64,000 nt of DNA from an uncultured Lachnospiraceae bacterium (GCA_902493385.1 CABUPO010000009.1:32899-96898), one strand, 5' to 3'. Shown: positions 1-8,523, numbered from the stretch's first letter. Numbers and translations: made by a program. Notes: generated by a model from the letters alone, not told the origin.

Positions 1-241
1 TTTCCAATCTTGGTTTTAAGACTTCCCAATCTTTTCCATGAAAAAATTCTCCATCGCAGAAAATTATTATTTTGTATTTGGTCAATACAATATCTGGTTT
101 TCCCGGCAATCTACTATCATTTTTTCTATAACGATATCCCTTGTGCCACAAAGCTTTTCGCAATTTTACCTCAATACTCGTATCCTTCGAGCGAATATGT
201 TGCATATTTTTTCTTCTCTGGGCTTTTGTTAAATCATCCAT
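1..241 (-). CDS. vsr: Very short patch repair endonuclease (Vsr), partial at window edge
   Basis: The first 80 codons are visible; the rest lies beyond position 1. Vsr enzymes nick next to the T of T:G mismatches that arise when 5-methylcytosine deaminates, so they protect genomes that carry cytosine-C5 methyltransferases. The visible part has the family's opening (QRRKNMQHIRSKDTSIEVKL), then LPGKPDIV with the catalytic Asp, and FCDGEFFHGKDWE with the metal-site His. The ATG at 239-241 is preceded by AAGGCAGAG and starts 9 nt after the restriction gene stop, so it is the last visible gene of the restriction cassette. A matching m5C methyltransferase two genes upstream supports the call. Confidence 0.88.
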   Translation of the reverse strand, partial: MDDLTKAQRRKNMQHIRSKDTSIEVKLRKALWHKGYRYRKNDSRLPGKPDIVLTKYKIIIFCDGEFFHGKDWEVLKPRLE

Positions 242-250
242 TTCTCTGCC

Positions 251-1807
251 TTATAAAATATCACTTATCAACACTTGCCGATTTAAACTGAAAATGTCGC
301 GAATTTTTTGGTGACTATATGGTGTACATTCATGCTTCTCTACCATTTTTATTATATTAGACACACTCATTGCAGAGCCATTTACCCCTGTTGCATCAAC
401 AATATTGTTCAGCTGTTTGTCAATATTGCTACCAAATCCACCTGCAATATATGAGAAAAATGCCAACGATTTATTTGACTTGCTGTAGTTTTGAATGTTT
501 CCAATATAGTTATGTACCATCCTATTATAATGATCGTTATTGATGGTATATTTATGATATGCCTTATTATCTAGTATTGCTTGATAGCCTTCAGAATCCG
601 AAAGCAACAACACATCTGGTGTAAGACCAATTGGTCCAACATGCTTTGCTTCAAACCCAAATACATCTTGAAACAATTCAACTGTTGCTTTTTCAAATTC
701 CGTTGCTTCATCACGTCCCTTAAAAGCCATCTCAAAATATTTGGTCATAAATGCCCCAACAGAGCCATGTGGATATGTTTCAATCAAAATATCCTCAACA
801 GTTTTTCCATCTATTCCAGTTCTTTGTACAATGTAGTCTACAACCGTCGGAGTAATCTTTGTAATGGGACGTTCAAGCGACTCTGCAATATAAGCCTGTT
901 TTACTTTTTGTTTTGCAATAACCATTGCGGTAATTGTCTGTGTCATAGCAAGATTTCGGTTATCTTTTTTATGTTTGGGATCAATGCCATATTTTCTCTG
1001 AAAATACTCATGTTGTTCTGGTCGATCAATAAAATTAGGTTTATCACAAAGAATTTTTCTTACTTCTTCCCTTTTATCAACAAGAATTTCTACCTTTCCA
1101 TCTTCTTTCTTTGCAAGTTGCGTATATTCGAGCCAGTTGATTATTGTATTTGCCAAATCCATCAAGTGACTATATGGGTGTTCTGGATTTACTTCTCCCT
1201 TAGAAGACTGATATTTTTCAAAAAAATCTTCTTCTAGACAACTGTCTCCAAAATTTCTAAATTGAATAATTCTGTCAACAATATAGTTATAACATTTATC
1301 ACTTTCATTTTCGGCTTCTGTTACAATAACCTTTGCAATCTCTTCCTCTGTTAAGTAACCAATTTTACTGTCATCCAGAAGTTTTAATAAAAATCTAAAT
1401 GGTCTAATTCTAAACCGATTCGACACTTGTACTCCCCTTCCAGTTGAAAAAGAAGATGGAAACTGATATTTCAATATTTGATTTGTCAAAACCTCCACCG
1501 GAGAATCGCCATTCATAATAGCTTCCCCTGCAAGCGTCAGTTTAATCTTATTTGTTGAATCTTGCGTAAAAATCAATCCTAAACTAACCAGCCACGCTTT
1601 ATATGTTCTTGCCCCACCACCGGTTTGATCTCTCCGTTCTCCTTTTCGCTTCAATCCAGCAGTTTCCAAAGCATCTTCATATGCAAGATGAGAATCCCGT
1701 TGTCCCTCCCACTCCTGATTGAGTGACATGTCTGCAAATGCAGCCAACACTTCCGGTACAGAATTCAATTTTCGCTTCGGTCTAGTTACCCACCAATAAT
1801 TCAGCAT
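251..1807 (-). CDS. AlwI-family type II restriction endonuclease
   Basis: The 518-residue protein opens with WWVTRPKRKLNSVPEVL and has the overall pattern of the AlwI family (enzymes that cut outside short asymmetric sites; AlwI itself reads GGATC). A PD-(D/E)xK-like nuclease core is visible at TPD (residues 396-398) followed by LDNK (412-415), giving candidate catalytic D398, D413 and K415. The start at 1807 has GAGGTGAAGAT just upstream and lies 16 nt after the methyltransferase stop. It sits between a C5-methyltransferase and vsr. The target site cannot be read from sequence. Pairing with a cytosine-C5 enzyme, rather than the N6-adenine methyltransferases usual for AlwI, suggests a different specificity. 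Confidence 0.82.
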   Translation of the reverse strand: MLNYWWVTRPKRKLNSVPEVLAAFADMSLNQEWEGQRDSHLAYEDALETAGLKRKGERRDQTGGGARTYKAWLVSLGLIFTQDSTNKIKLTLAGEAIMNGDSPVEVLTNQILKYQFPSSFSTGRGVQVSNRFRIRPFRFLLKLLDDSKIGYLTEEEIAKVIVTEAENESDKCYNYIVDRIIQFRNFGDSCLEEDFFEKYQSSKGEVNPEHPYSHLMDLANTIINWLEYTQLAKKEDGKVEILVDKREEVRKILCDKPNFIDRPEQHEYFQRKYGIDPKHKKDNRNLAMTQTITAMVIAKQKVKQAYIAESLERPITKITPTVVDYIVQRTGIDGKTVEDILIETYPHGSVGAFMTKYFEMAFKGRDEATEFEKATVELFQDVFGFEAKHVGPIGLTPDVLLLSDSEGYQAILDNKAYHKYTINNDHYNRMVHNYIGNIQNYSKSNKSLAFFSYIAGGFGSNIDKQLNNIVDATGVNGSAMSVSNIIKMVEKHECTPYSHQKIRDIFSLNRQVLISDIL

Positions 1808-1823
1808 ATCTTCACCTCATTTT

Positions 1824-2900
1824 TTAGTCATCGCATCCGGTATAAGCTTCAATACTCTCATATGGTATTCCCGCAAAAGTATTTAATATAGCTTCAAAAA
1901 TGACTTTTGCTCCTTTTGACGGAACTGCCATACCAATCTGCTTTCTAACAGATTCTTTAGAACCCTCAAAAATATACGTATCTGGAAATGTCTGTAATCT
2001 TGCACGTTCTCTGTTTGTTAATGCCCGAGGCTCAGCATAATGATATATATGTGTTCCTCCCCCGCCTGAACCAGTAACTGTATAGGCTGGTTTATTGGGA
2101 TCAAGGCGCTTATATATTTGGCTTATTTTAGCACCTTTAACATTCAATCGTAATCTTTCTGGCAAATCAGCAGTAAAAGCATTTTCACCCGGTTTAATAT
2201 AACTCAAGCGTTCTATTACTTGAGCTGATTGTTTCGTCAGTTCATTATTCGAAGCATCTTTCGGAATAGGCGGAACCTCAATTGCAGTTTTACAAGTAAC
2301 ATCTATATCTTTATACGGTTTGGAACTTGGTATCTTAAATTCATATGGTAAATCTTTTCTTATTCCAACAATTATCATTCTATGTCTAGCTTGTGGAACA
2401 CCGTATTCTTCAAATTTATATAAATTGGGATATATTTTGTATCCAGCTTTTATAAGATCATTTTGAATTTTTTCAAAGGCTTTTCCTTCATTTGCACTCT
2501 TTAATCCACCAACATTTTCTGCCAAAAACCACAAAGGCTGATAACATTTTAAAACTTTAACCCCATATGTATAAAGAGGTCCAAAGGTTCCATTAAATCC
2601 TTTTTGTTCGCCAACCACTGAAAAATCGTTGCACGGAAAACCAAATGCCAGCGCATCAATATCTCCTAAAGTTTCTATATCAAGTTTTCTTACATCTCCA
2701 CAAATTACACTTTCTTCATTACCTGGGCATATATTTCTGCGATATGTATTACATGTATCCACGTCATAATCATTTGCCCATTGATGAACAATTCTATATT
2801 CTGGATTACTTATTTGTGCCGTAACGGCAGCAAGTGCAAGCCCACCCGGTCCACAAAACAATTCTCCAAGCCTAAATTTTTTTATTGCAACATTATTCAT
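1824..2900 (-). CDS. DNA (cytosine-5-)-methyltransferase
   Basis: This 358-residue enzyme transfers a methyl group from S-adenosylmethionine to C5 of cytosine in the cassette's recognition site. All key motifs are present: motif I ELFCGPGG (residues 13-20), motif IV GFPCNDFS with catalytic Cys90, motif VI ENV (128-130), motif VIII RHRMIIVG, and motifs IX/X RERARLQTFPD and VPSKGA near the C-terminus. The variable region between motifs VIII and IX should be the target recognition domain. Its ATG overlaps the stop of the XRE controller (TAATG), so the two are translationally coupled. The length fits a small type II m5C methyltransferase. Confidence 0.95.
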   Translation of the reverse strand: MNNVAIKKFRLGELFCGPGGLALAAVTAQISNPEYRIVHQWANDYDVDTCNTYRRNICPGNEESVICGDVRKLDIETLGDIDALAFGFPCNDFSVVGEQKGFNGTFGPLYTYGVKVLKCYQPLWFLAENVGGLKSANEGKAFEKIQNDLIKAGYKIYPNLYKFEEYGVPQARHRMIIVGIRKDLPYEFKIPSSKPYKDIDVTCKTAIEVPPIPKDASNNELTKQSAQVIERLSYIKPGENAFTADLPERLRLNVKGAKISQIYKRLDPNKPAYTVTGSGGGGTHIYHYAEPRALTNRERARLQTFPDTYIFEGSKESVRKQIGMAVPSKGAKVIFEAILNTFAGIPYESIEAYTGCDD

Positions 2901-3109
2901 TAGATTTGATCTCCATCTGACAAAATAAATTCTCTTTTAAATGAAACGCCTAGCACATCTGCAATTTGTTCCAGTTCTGGTATTGAAAAACTACCCCTTT
3001 TCATTTTTGAATTGAAACTTTGTGGAGATTTTCCTAATCTTCTTGCCAATTCAGCTTCACTCACATTACATCTCACGCACAAAACCTTAATCTGCTCTGA
3101 AATAGTCAT
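2900..3109 (-). CDS. XRE-family controller of the restriction cassette
   Basis: A 69-residue single-domain helix-turn-helix protein; the HTH spans about residues 17-45 (SEAELARRLGKSPQSFNSKM). Its size and position as first gene of an R-M operon match controller (C) proteins, which delay nuclease expression until methylation is established. That role is inferred from context. It overlaps the methyltransferase start by one base and is preceded by AAAGGTGGG and a very strong promoter. No clear C-box was identified. Confidence 0.8.
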   Translation of the reverse strand: MTISEQIKVLCVRCNVSEAELARRLGKSPQSFNSKMKRGSFSIPELEQIADVLGVSFKREFILSDGDQI

Positions 3110-3137
3110 GATTTACCCACCTTTCCTCATAAAACAA

Positions 3138-3166
3138 ATTATAAATCTTTTTTTTGATGTTGTCAA
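3138..3166 (-). promoter_or_regulatory. Sigma-70 promoter of the restriction cassette
   Basis: On the minus strand TTGACA (3166-3161), a 17-nt spacer and TATAAT (3143-3138) form a consensus promoter about 30 nt upstream of the XRE start. It should drive XRE, methyltransferase, endonuclease and vsr as one transcript. No gene lies between 3110 and 3255. Confidence 0.85.
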
Positions 3167-3255
3167 AATATTCTTTTAGCTTAATATAACTTATGGCAAG
3201 TAATGCAAAACATACAAATAGTACAAGGTAGTTTCTTTACAAAACCGCCCTGCAC

Positions 3256-3654
3256 CTAACAATATACCACCTCTCTCAGCACCAATTCCTCTGCCGCACT
3301 CCGCACATTATTCATCAACCCTACCCACTTCATCTGGTCTTTTTCCTTTAGTTCTTCTGTAATCCCCTCACCAGCTTTCATCTGCTCTACAATCAGCTCC
3401 ATTCTTGTATAACACTCCTCATCAATCTCATGCAAATACTCATTCAGTTTTCTATCTAGCAACAGCCTGATATATTCCCCTCTACGGTGGGTTTTCAAAT
3501 ATTCCCACCGCAGAATCCCATACTTTCCTATGTTGTAATGTGTACCCTCCGGCAGCTCCAAATTAGGATAGTATAAACCATCTTCCCCTAACGTGTACCC
3601 TATACCATTCTCTCCAACTATATGTTTCTCCAGTATCTTTGTATTTTCCATCAT
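3256..3654 (-). CDS. tnpV: TnpV-like transposon-encoded protein
   Basis: A 132-residue protein resembling TnpV, a small conserved protein of clostridial mobilizable transposons (Tn4451-type) whose function is not established. Visible are a conserved N-terminal part (GENGIGYTLGEDGLYYPNL) and a helical C-terminal half rich in Glu and Lys. It lies downstream of the mobilization gene and upstream of the restriction cassette, so the cassette probably entered the element beside it. The start Met is one of two adjacent ATGs. Recognition is by overall resemblance. Confidence 0.7.
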   Translation of the reverse strand: MMENTKILEKHIVGENGIGYTLGEDGLYYPNLELPEGTHYNIGKYGILRWEYLKTHRRGEYIRLLLDRKLNEYLHEIDEECYTRMELIVEQMKAGEGITEELKEKDQMKWVGLMNNVRSAAEELVLREVVYC

Positions 3655-3668
3655 ATCAATCCATCTCC

Positions 3669-5123
3669 TTATCTGCTCATTCCTCTGTTATAGCTTCTCT
3701 GCAAGCATTTCTGCTCCCTATCCAGCCTTTCAATCTCTTTCATACTGTCAATCATTCCCTGCACCTTTTCTGCTCCGGCACAACGCTTTACACGCTCCAA
3801 ATCGGCTGTTTTTTCCTGCAACTGCTCCACAACACCTGCCTGCTCTCTTAACTTTCCTTTGTACCACTCAATATCCGAAGTCTGCTGCGTTACTTTCTCC
3901 GTCAGCTTTCTGACCTGCTCCATAAGATTGACACATTTGATTGTCAGGCTTTTTACAAGCTCTTTCAGCCTTGTTACCAATGGTTTTGCACTATTATCCC
4001 GATAGGACTTTGCACTTGCAAATGCCCCCGCTTCCGGAAGCTGCCATTGTCTGTCCTCGTCATAAGCCCTTACATTCCGTTCTAATTTGCTCTTAGAACC
4101 TGACATAGCTTCAAGCTCATTTTGGAGCTTCTGCTGCTGTTTTTCCAGCTCCTTATTGCCAGATTGCAGCTTTTTCCTTGCTTCGTCCAAATCTTTGTTT
4201 TCAGCTTGTAATATCAGGTTCTTTTCAGATAAATGTGTATTGCTCTGCTTTGCTTCACTATTGGCTCTTTCCAGCTCCAAATGCTCTGATTGCAGCTCAT
4301 CATTTTTCTTTTGGAGCTGCTCACTAATCCCTGCCAGTTCTTCCGCACGATCCAACCGACTGTCTACTAACTGCTGTACTTCATGGAGCGTTGTTTCAGA
4401 CCGTTCTATCTGTTTATCCAGCTCTGCGACTTCCCTTACTCTTTCCTGCTTCTCAAAGTCCAGTACGGATAAATGCTTGTTGTGTGTTCCCTTTTGCAGC
4501 CACTCGACACCATACCGCTCCATGACCTTTGACAATTCCTGCTTCTCGGCTTCTATCCACTGATTCCATTCCGTAGCTCCTCTTGTGCCACCATGAAATC
4601 CTTGCTCTCCCAATGCTCCTTTGAGTGATACCCTTGTATCAAGTCCACGCTTACTGTTACGGATAAAGGGCACAAAATCAATGTGAATGTGTGGCGTTTC
4701 CTCGTCCATATGCAGATGAGCAGAAAATACATATAGGTTGGGATTTCTTCTCTGAAAGTCCTGCATAAATTCTATGAGAATTTCCTTCGCAAGCTGTCCC
4801 TCCGCACTTTTCACATTCATATCATCTTTATTGCCAATCTGAAATATGACCTCATGGAATAGCTTTTCCTGCTTTCCCTGCCTTATCTTCTCATAGTAAT
4901 CATCAATCTTCCGGTCACTCCGTTTCTGCTTTGCGTTATATCGTTCTAAAGCTTCATCAAACAATTCGTGATAAACCTGCTTTATATCCGAATGGCAGAA
5001 CTCTACATTATCCCTGCTTCGTTCCTTGTCAACATTTTTTGCTGAAAATGCTCTGGTGTTGTGATTGACCGAGCCTTTTCCCATCATTCCGCTAATCGTT
5101 CTCTCCAATAAACACTCCTCCAT
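3669..5123 (-). CDS. mob: MobV/Pre-type relaxase (plasmid mobilization protein)
   Basis: This relaxase should nick the element's oriT and lead single-strand transfer using a conjugation apparatus supplied by another element. The catalytic signature is HLHMDEETPHIHIDF, the histidine-rich metal motif of Mob_Pre relaxases. The N-terminus MGKGSVNHNTRAFSAKNVD and a downstream stretch of about 200 residues of heptad-rich coiled coil (ELxxEHLELERANSEAKQ and similar) fit the family. The start chosen at 5123 has AGGACAG upstream and gives 484 residues; a longer reading to 5234 would run through the inverted-repeat region and is rejected. ATGs at 5087 and 5084 are alternatives. Confidence 0.88.
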   Translation of the reverse strand: MEECLLERTISGMMGKGSVNHNTRAFSAKNVDKERSRDNVEFCHSDIKQVYHELFDEALERYNAKQKRSDRKIDDYYEKIRQGKQEKLFHEVIFQIGNKDDMNVKSAEGQLAKEILIEFMQDFQRRNPNLYVFSAHLHMDEETPHIHIDFVPFIRNSKRGLDTRVSLKGALGEQGFHGGTRGATEWNQWIEAEKQELSKVMERYGVEWLQKGTHNKHLSVLDFEKQERVREVAELDKQIERSETTLHEVQQLVDSRLDRAEELAGISEQLQKKNDELQSEHLELERANSEAKQSNTHLSEKNLILQAENKDLDEARKKLQSGNKELEKQQQKLQNELEAMSGSKSKLERNVRAYDEDRQWQLPEAGAFASAKSYRDNSAKPLVTRLKELVKSLTIKCVNLMEQVRKLTEKVTQQTSDIEWYKGKLREQAGVVEQLQEKTADLERVKRCAGAEKVQGMIDSMKEIERLDREQKCLQRSYNRGMSR

Positions 5124-5140
5124 TTTTATCTGTCCTATCA

Positions 5141-5279
5141 GCGCCGGATATCGGCGCAGAGCGAGGTTTCCTCGCTCCGGCTTTGTTACTTTCGCCGAAA
5201 GTAACGCAAAAGCACTTTTGACACTTCGTATCAAAAGCTACCAAGCCCGCAAGCGGGTTTTGCGCCCTGCCGGGGGCTT
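5141..5279. promoter_or_regulatory. Candidate origin of transfer (oriT) with five inverted repeats
   Basis: Just upstream of the relaxase start is a GC-rich stretch packed with hairpins: GCGCCG (5141-5146)/CGGCGC (5152-5157); GAGCGAGG (5159-5166)/CCTCGCTC (5170-5177); GTTACTTTC (5185-5193)/GAAAGTAAC (5197-5205); CTTTTGA (5215-5221)/TCAAAAG (5231-5237); CCCGC (5246-5250)/GCGGG (5253-5257), nested in AAGCCC (5243)/GGGCTT (5274). MobV relaxases nick inverted-repeat sites next to their own gene, so this is the likely oriT. The nick site is not resolved. Between 5280 and 5387 no gene is seen. Confidence 0.6.
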
Positions 5280-5387
5280 GTCGTTCCCGTTCCGGTCACT
5301 CCATTATCGCTGCCACCACACCATATTTCTCCTTAACCATATCTAACGGGAGCGTGCCACGCACCCGTCATTTACAATTAAGGAAAA

Positions 5388-5621
5388 TTACCACCGAAAG
5401 CTGTCCGGCACACCACGCTTGTCTAAATATTCCCTGCGCGCTTTTTCCCGTTCTTCTTCGGTGGGTGCAGTTTTATACTTCGTATACAGCTCCCTCATTA
5501 CCAGAGAGTCCAGTTTCTGCTCCAATCCCTTCTGTATCTCCGGTAATAATTCCTCCTGTCCAATCAAAAAGTATTTCATAAGTGCAAAGAAAAGCTCCTG
5601 CGAAATCTGCACATTTTTCAT
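5388..5621 (-). CDS. Small conserved mobile-element protein, function unknown
   Basis: A 77-residue protein with no recognised domain. It is predicted mostly helical and charged, with a hydrophobic N-terminal half (ELFFALMKYFLIGQEELLP) and a basic/acidic tail (TEEEREKARREYLDKRGVP). The PTEEEREKARREYLDKRG tail is of a type often seen in small proteins encoded between mob and rep genes of clostridial transposons. It reads from ATG 5621 in the same direction as repA and mob. A role in mobilization or replication control is only a guess from position. Confidence 0.55.
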   Translation of the reverse strand: MKNVQISQELFFALMKYFLIGQEELLPEIQKGLEQKLDSLVMRELYTKYKTAPTEEEREKARREYLDKRGVPDSFRW

Positions 5622-5649
5622 ATCAATCCATCAATCCTTTCTATCCTGC

Positions 5650-5732
5650 GTGACGGTGGTGACGATAGTGACGATTATTTAGCTACCGACAACGCTATAT
5701 AAAATACCGTCACAACCGTCACATATCGTCAC
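5650..5732. repeat. Iteron-like triplets in inverted orientation
   Basis: Three GTGACG units with 9-nt period (5650, 5659, 5668) face three CGTCAC units (5708, 5717, 5727) across about 34 AT-rich bases. The cluster begins immediately after the repA stop codon. Such phased hexamers are typical of binding sites for a replication initiator. The same arrangement could also fold into a long stem and act as a transcript end for repA. Confidence 0.55.
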
Positions 5733-5734
5733 GC

Positions 5735-6868
5735 TTACACTTCTATTCTTGCCAGCCTAATCTTCCTACCGCCATGCCCTCTGCTGCTTTCATAGCTAAT
5801 ATGGTAATCTACATACAGCCTTTCCATGCTGATATTCAACTTTCTTGTCAGCACATTTGGCTGCATAGTAAGTTCCGGTAACTGTTGTAATAAATCTGAT
5901 GCTGTACCACTCCACTCCGGCTGTTCCTCTGATACCACCTTTGCAATAGCTTCCAGTACCGGATCGTCAGGTTCTTTCCATAACTCCGTTTCCGCTTTCG
6001 TAAGCTCCCACAAACATAATTCCCGATTGAAGTTAAGTAACAATCTTTGGTCTTGCTGGTCACGCCCCGCAACCTCTAATACCGCCTTATTCTCTGTCCG
6101 CTTTTCTTTCTGCATGACAAACGCCCCATCCGCAGCTCCTAGAAGTCCATTTGTGCCGGAAATCATATCAAAGCTGTCTGCCGACTCCATTTTTCTTGTA
6201 TGGTGTACCACCAACAGACAAATACCATGTGTGTCACTAAACTGTTTCAGCTTCGTCACAATGTCATAATCGCTGGCATAGCTGAACTTGTCCCCTCCGA
6301 CTTCTCTGACCTTTTGCAGCGTGTCAATGATAATCAGCCTTGCGTCCTTATGCTCTTTAACAAATTGTGTAAGCTGTTCCTCTAATCCCTCATTCAAAGA
6401 TTTAGACCTTGTTGCAAAATAGAAGCTACTGGTGCTTTCCATACCGAACATTCGTGATAGCCGCTTTTGCAGTCTGCCATAATCATCCTCCAGAGCCAAA
6501 TACAGCACCGTCCCTTGATTAACCGAATAATCCCATAAAGGAATACCCCTGCTGACATGATAGCCTAATTGAGCCATAAAAAAGGATTTCCCCACCTTTG
6601 GCGCACCTACAAAAAGGTAAGTGCCATTATAAATCAGACCGTCTACTATCGGTACTTTTGGTGGGTAGACCGTATCATACAATTCCTCCATTGTGACCGT
6701 CTGCAATTTCTCCTGTCCGGATTGCCCTGCTCCATTGTTTTTTGTGGCTTGCAGATTGCCCTTATCGGGCAAATCTGCTATACTTTGTTTGTTAGTTTTA
6801 CATAGTGACTGCTTCCCATCTGCGCCAACAGATGATACCGGAGCAGTCGCTTTTTTGTTTTCCGCCAT
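5735..6868 (-). CDS. RepA-type AAA/RecA-fold ATPase (replicative helicase-like)
   Basis: A 377-residue RecA-fold NTPase resembling the hexameric RepA helicases of mobilizable plasmids. Walker A is GAPKVGKS, followed by LALEDDYGRLQKRL and a Walker B LIIIDTLQKVR; the motif VVHHTRK with GTNGLLGAADG fits the RSF1010-RepA/DnaB group. The first 60 residues are low in order and probably not part of the ATPase. The ATG overlaps the mobC stop (ATGA), giving coupled translation. Presence of a rep-like ATPase suggests the element can replicate after excision, as some integrative mobilizable elements do. Confidence 0.82.
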   Translation of the reverse strand: MAENKKATAPVSSVGADGKQSLCKTNKQSIADLPDKGNLQATKNNGAGQSGQEKLQTVTMEELYDTVYPPKVPIVDGLIYNGTYLFVGAPKVGKSFFMAQLGYHVSRGIPLWDYSVNQGTVLYLALEDDYGRLQKRLSRMFGMESTSSFYFATRSKSLNEGLEEQLTQFVKEHKDARLIIIDTLQKVREVGGDKFSYASDYDIVTKLKQFSDTHGICLLVVHHTRKMESADSFDMISGTNGLLGAADGAFVMQKEKRTENKAVLEVAGRDQQDQRLLLNFNRELCLWELTKAETELWKEPDDPVLEAIAKVVSEEQPEWSGTASDLLQQLPELTMQPNVLTRKLNISMERLYVDYHISYESSRGHGGRKIRLARIEV

Positions 6869-7188
6869 CAGTTTTCCTCCCTTAATCCATTCATCGTTTC
6901 TGCCACCAGTTGCAGAGTATAAAGAAATTCCTCACTCAACTCTCCTGCATGAGCAACACGCTGTAATTCCTCATAAATATCCGCCATCTGATTTCTAAGT
7001 GCCTTGTACACTCTCGGATTACCCTGCACCACCACATCACGACATTGTAAACGCCTGATGATATAGTCCTGCTTTGTCAGCCCCGAAAGCCTGACCTGTG
7101 TATCAATCAGCTTGCTTTCTTCCTCCGACACCCGAAATGCCACCGTCTTATTTCTCCATCTTCCCTGATAATCAAGACTTCTTTCCAT
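6868..7188 (-). CDS. mobC: MobC-like relaxosome accessory protein
   Basis: A 106-residue protein with an N-terminal ribbon-helix-helix-like DNA-binding part (RNKTVAFRVSEEESKLIDTQ) followed by helices (GLTKQDYIIRRL) as in MobC proteins, which bind oriT and assist the relaxase. ATG 7188 is chosen over an in-frame TTG at 7197 because AAGGAGG lies 10 nt before it. It sits between the integrase and repA in one leftward operon. Confidence 0.75.
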   Translation of the reverse strand: MERSLDYQGRWRNKTVAFRVSEEESKLIDTQVRLSGLTKQDYIIRRLQCRDVVVQGNPRVYKALRNQMADIYEELQRVAHAGELSEEFLYTLQLVAETMNGLREEN

Positions 7189-7193
7189 AACTG

Positions 7194-8270
7194 TCAATCC
7201 TCCTTTCCAACCCGTTCAATTTCCAGCCTATTCGCCATTTCCGTCTGTTTATTTGGAAACAAATGTGCATAACGGTAAGTGATGTCAATGCTCTCATGCC
7301 CTACTCTGTCCGCTATGGCAAGTGCCGAAAAGCCCATCTCAATCAACAGGGAAATGTGGCTGTGCCGCAAATCGTGTATTCGTATTCGCTTTACACCTGC
7401 CGCCTTTGCCCCTCTGTCCATCTCATGATGAAGATAGGATTTTGTAATCTGAAATATCCTTTCGTCCTCTCCGACTTCATACAGCATACCGATATATTCC
7501 TGCATTTCTTCACAGAGAAACTGTGGCATTTTGATTGTCCGGTTGCTCTTTACCGTCTTAGGGGAAGTAATGACATCTTTTCCCTTTAACCGTTGATAAG
7601 ATTTATTGATTGTAACCGTCTGCCTGTCAAAATCGAAATCTGCTGGAGTTAAAGCTAACAGCTCACCCATTCGTATTCCGCACCAATAAAGCATTTCAAA
7701 TGCATAATAGGACTGTGGCTTATCCATCATCACATCGGCAAACTTCAGATATTCCTCTTTCGTCCAAAACAGCATTTCCTTGTGTTCCTCACTTCCCATT
7801 GTCCCGGCTCTCTGCGCCGGATTAGAGGGCAGATGATAGAACCTTACCGCATGATTGAAAATAGCACTAAGCTGACTGTGAATGGTTTTCAGGTAAGTCG
7901 GGGAATACACTTCCCCGTTTTCACCTTTGTGGGCAAGCAGCTCATTCTGCCACGCTATCACGTCCTTTGGCTCAATCTCTCCAATCTTACGCTGTCCGAA
8001 ATAAGGAAGTATCTTCGTCCGTATCACATGGCTTTTGGACTCCCATGTGTTTTCCTTTACTCTCTTTTTCTTATCTGCTTCGTAGATTTCAAAAAAGCTC
8101 TCAAAGGTCATATCCAGCTTCGCTTCCTGCTTCAGCATGATTTCCCTCTCCCACATCTGGGCTTCCCTCTTAGTTGCAAATCCTCGCTTCTGTGTCTGCT
8201 TCCGTTCCCCTTTCCAGTTGGTAAAACGGTAAATAACACGCCATTTATCTCCGTCTTTATATACAGCCAT
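7194..8270 (-). CDS. int: Tyrosine recombinase / integrase
   Basis: A 358-residue site-specific recombinase that integrates and excises the element at the guaA 3' end. The N-terminal part (MAVYKDGDKWRVIYRF) is the arm-binding domain type of Tn916-like integrases, then a core-binding helical domain, then the catalytic domain with R in CGIRMGELLAL, HDLRHSH, GHESIDITYRYAH and the Tyr nucleophile in that last motif. The start at 8270 is set by GGAGAGGAG upstream; a longer ORF to 8318 would overlap xis and lacks this site. It is downstream of xis and followed closely by mobC. Confidence 0.93.
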   Translation of the reverse strand: MAVYKDGDKWRVIYRFTNWKGERKQTQKRGFATKREAQMWEREIMLKQEAKLDMTFESFFEIYEADKKKRVKENTWESKSHVIRTKILPYFGQRKIGEIEPKDVIAWQNELLAHKGENGEVYSPTYLKTIHSQLSAIFNHAVRFYHLPSNPAQRAGTMGSEEHKEMLFWTKEEYLKFADVMMDKPQSYYAFEMLYWCGIRMGELLALTPADFDFDRQTVTINKSYQRLKGKDVITSPKTVKSNRTIKMPQFLCEEMQEYIGMLYEVGEDERIFQITKSYLHHEMDRGAKAAGVKRIRIHDLRHSHISLLIEMGFSALAIADRVGHESIDITYRYAHLFPNKQTEMANRLEIERVGKED

Positions 8271-8299
8271 AACATCATCTCCTCTCCTGCTGCATACTC

Positions 8300-8482
8300 T
8301 TACGCTTCGCTGTAACATAACTTCTTGCGGAAAAAGTTTGTGTTTACCCGTCCTGTAACGGTCAGGTAGCCAAGCTCCCGCATTTCTGCATTTAACTCTC
8401 TGACAACCTTATAGGCATAGGATTTTGATACATTCAATTCCTGCGCCACTTCATCAACGGTCATAAAGTTTTTATTCTCCAT
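8300..8482 (-). CDS. xis: Excisionase-like small winged-helix protein
   Basis: A 60-residue protein with the sequence MTVDEVAQELNVSKSYAYKVVRELN, the DNA-binding helix-turn-helix of transposon excisionases. Position directly upstream of int, 30 nt from its start, fits a recombination directionality factor that favours excision. It is the first gene of the leftward xis-int-mobC-repA operon. Confidence 0.8.
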   Translation of the reverse strand: MENKNFMTVDEVAQELNVSKSYAYKVVRELNAEMRELGYLTVTGRVNTNFFRKKLCYSEA

Positions 8483-8509
8483 TCGTTTTCCTCCCTTCTC
8501 CTCATCTCT

Positions 8510-8523
8510 AAACTTATTTGTTT
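8510..8523. promoter_or_regulatory. Degenerate copy of the element repressor operator
   Basis: AAACTTATTTGTTT differs at two positions from the perfect palindrome AAACAAATTTGTTT found at 8649 and 9362. It lies 28 nt upstream of xis, where a repressor would block the xis-int operon. The stretch 8524-8613 is AT-rich and contains another half site (TTTGTTTAG near 8599); no gene is seen there. Confidence 0.5.

Noticed and set aside
581..1237. 218-codon plus-strand frame
   Set aside because: Shadow of the restriction endonuclease gene; no ribosome site, cysteine/phenylalanine-rich nonsense protein.
5124..5234. N-terminal extension of the relaxase frame
   Set aside because: It would translate the inverted-repeat region; no ribosome site, while ATG 5123 has one.
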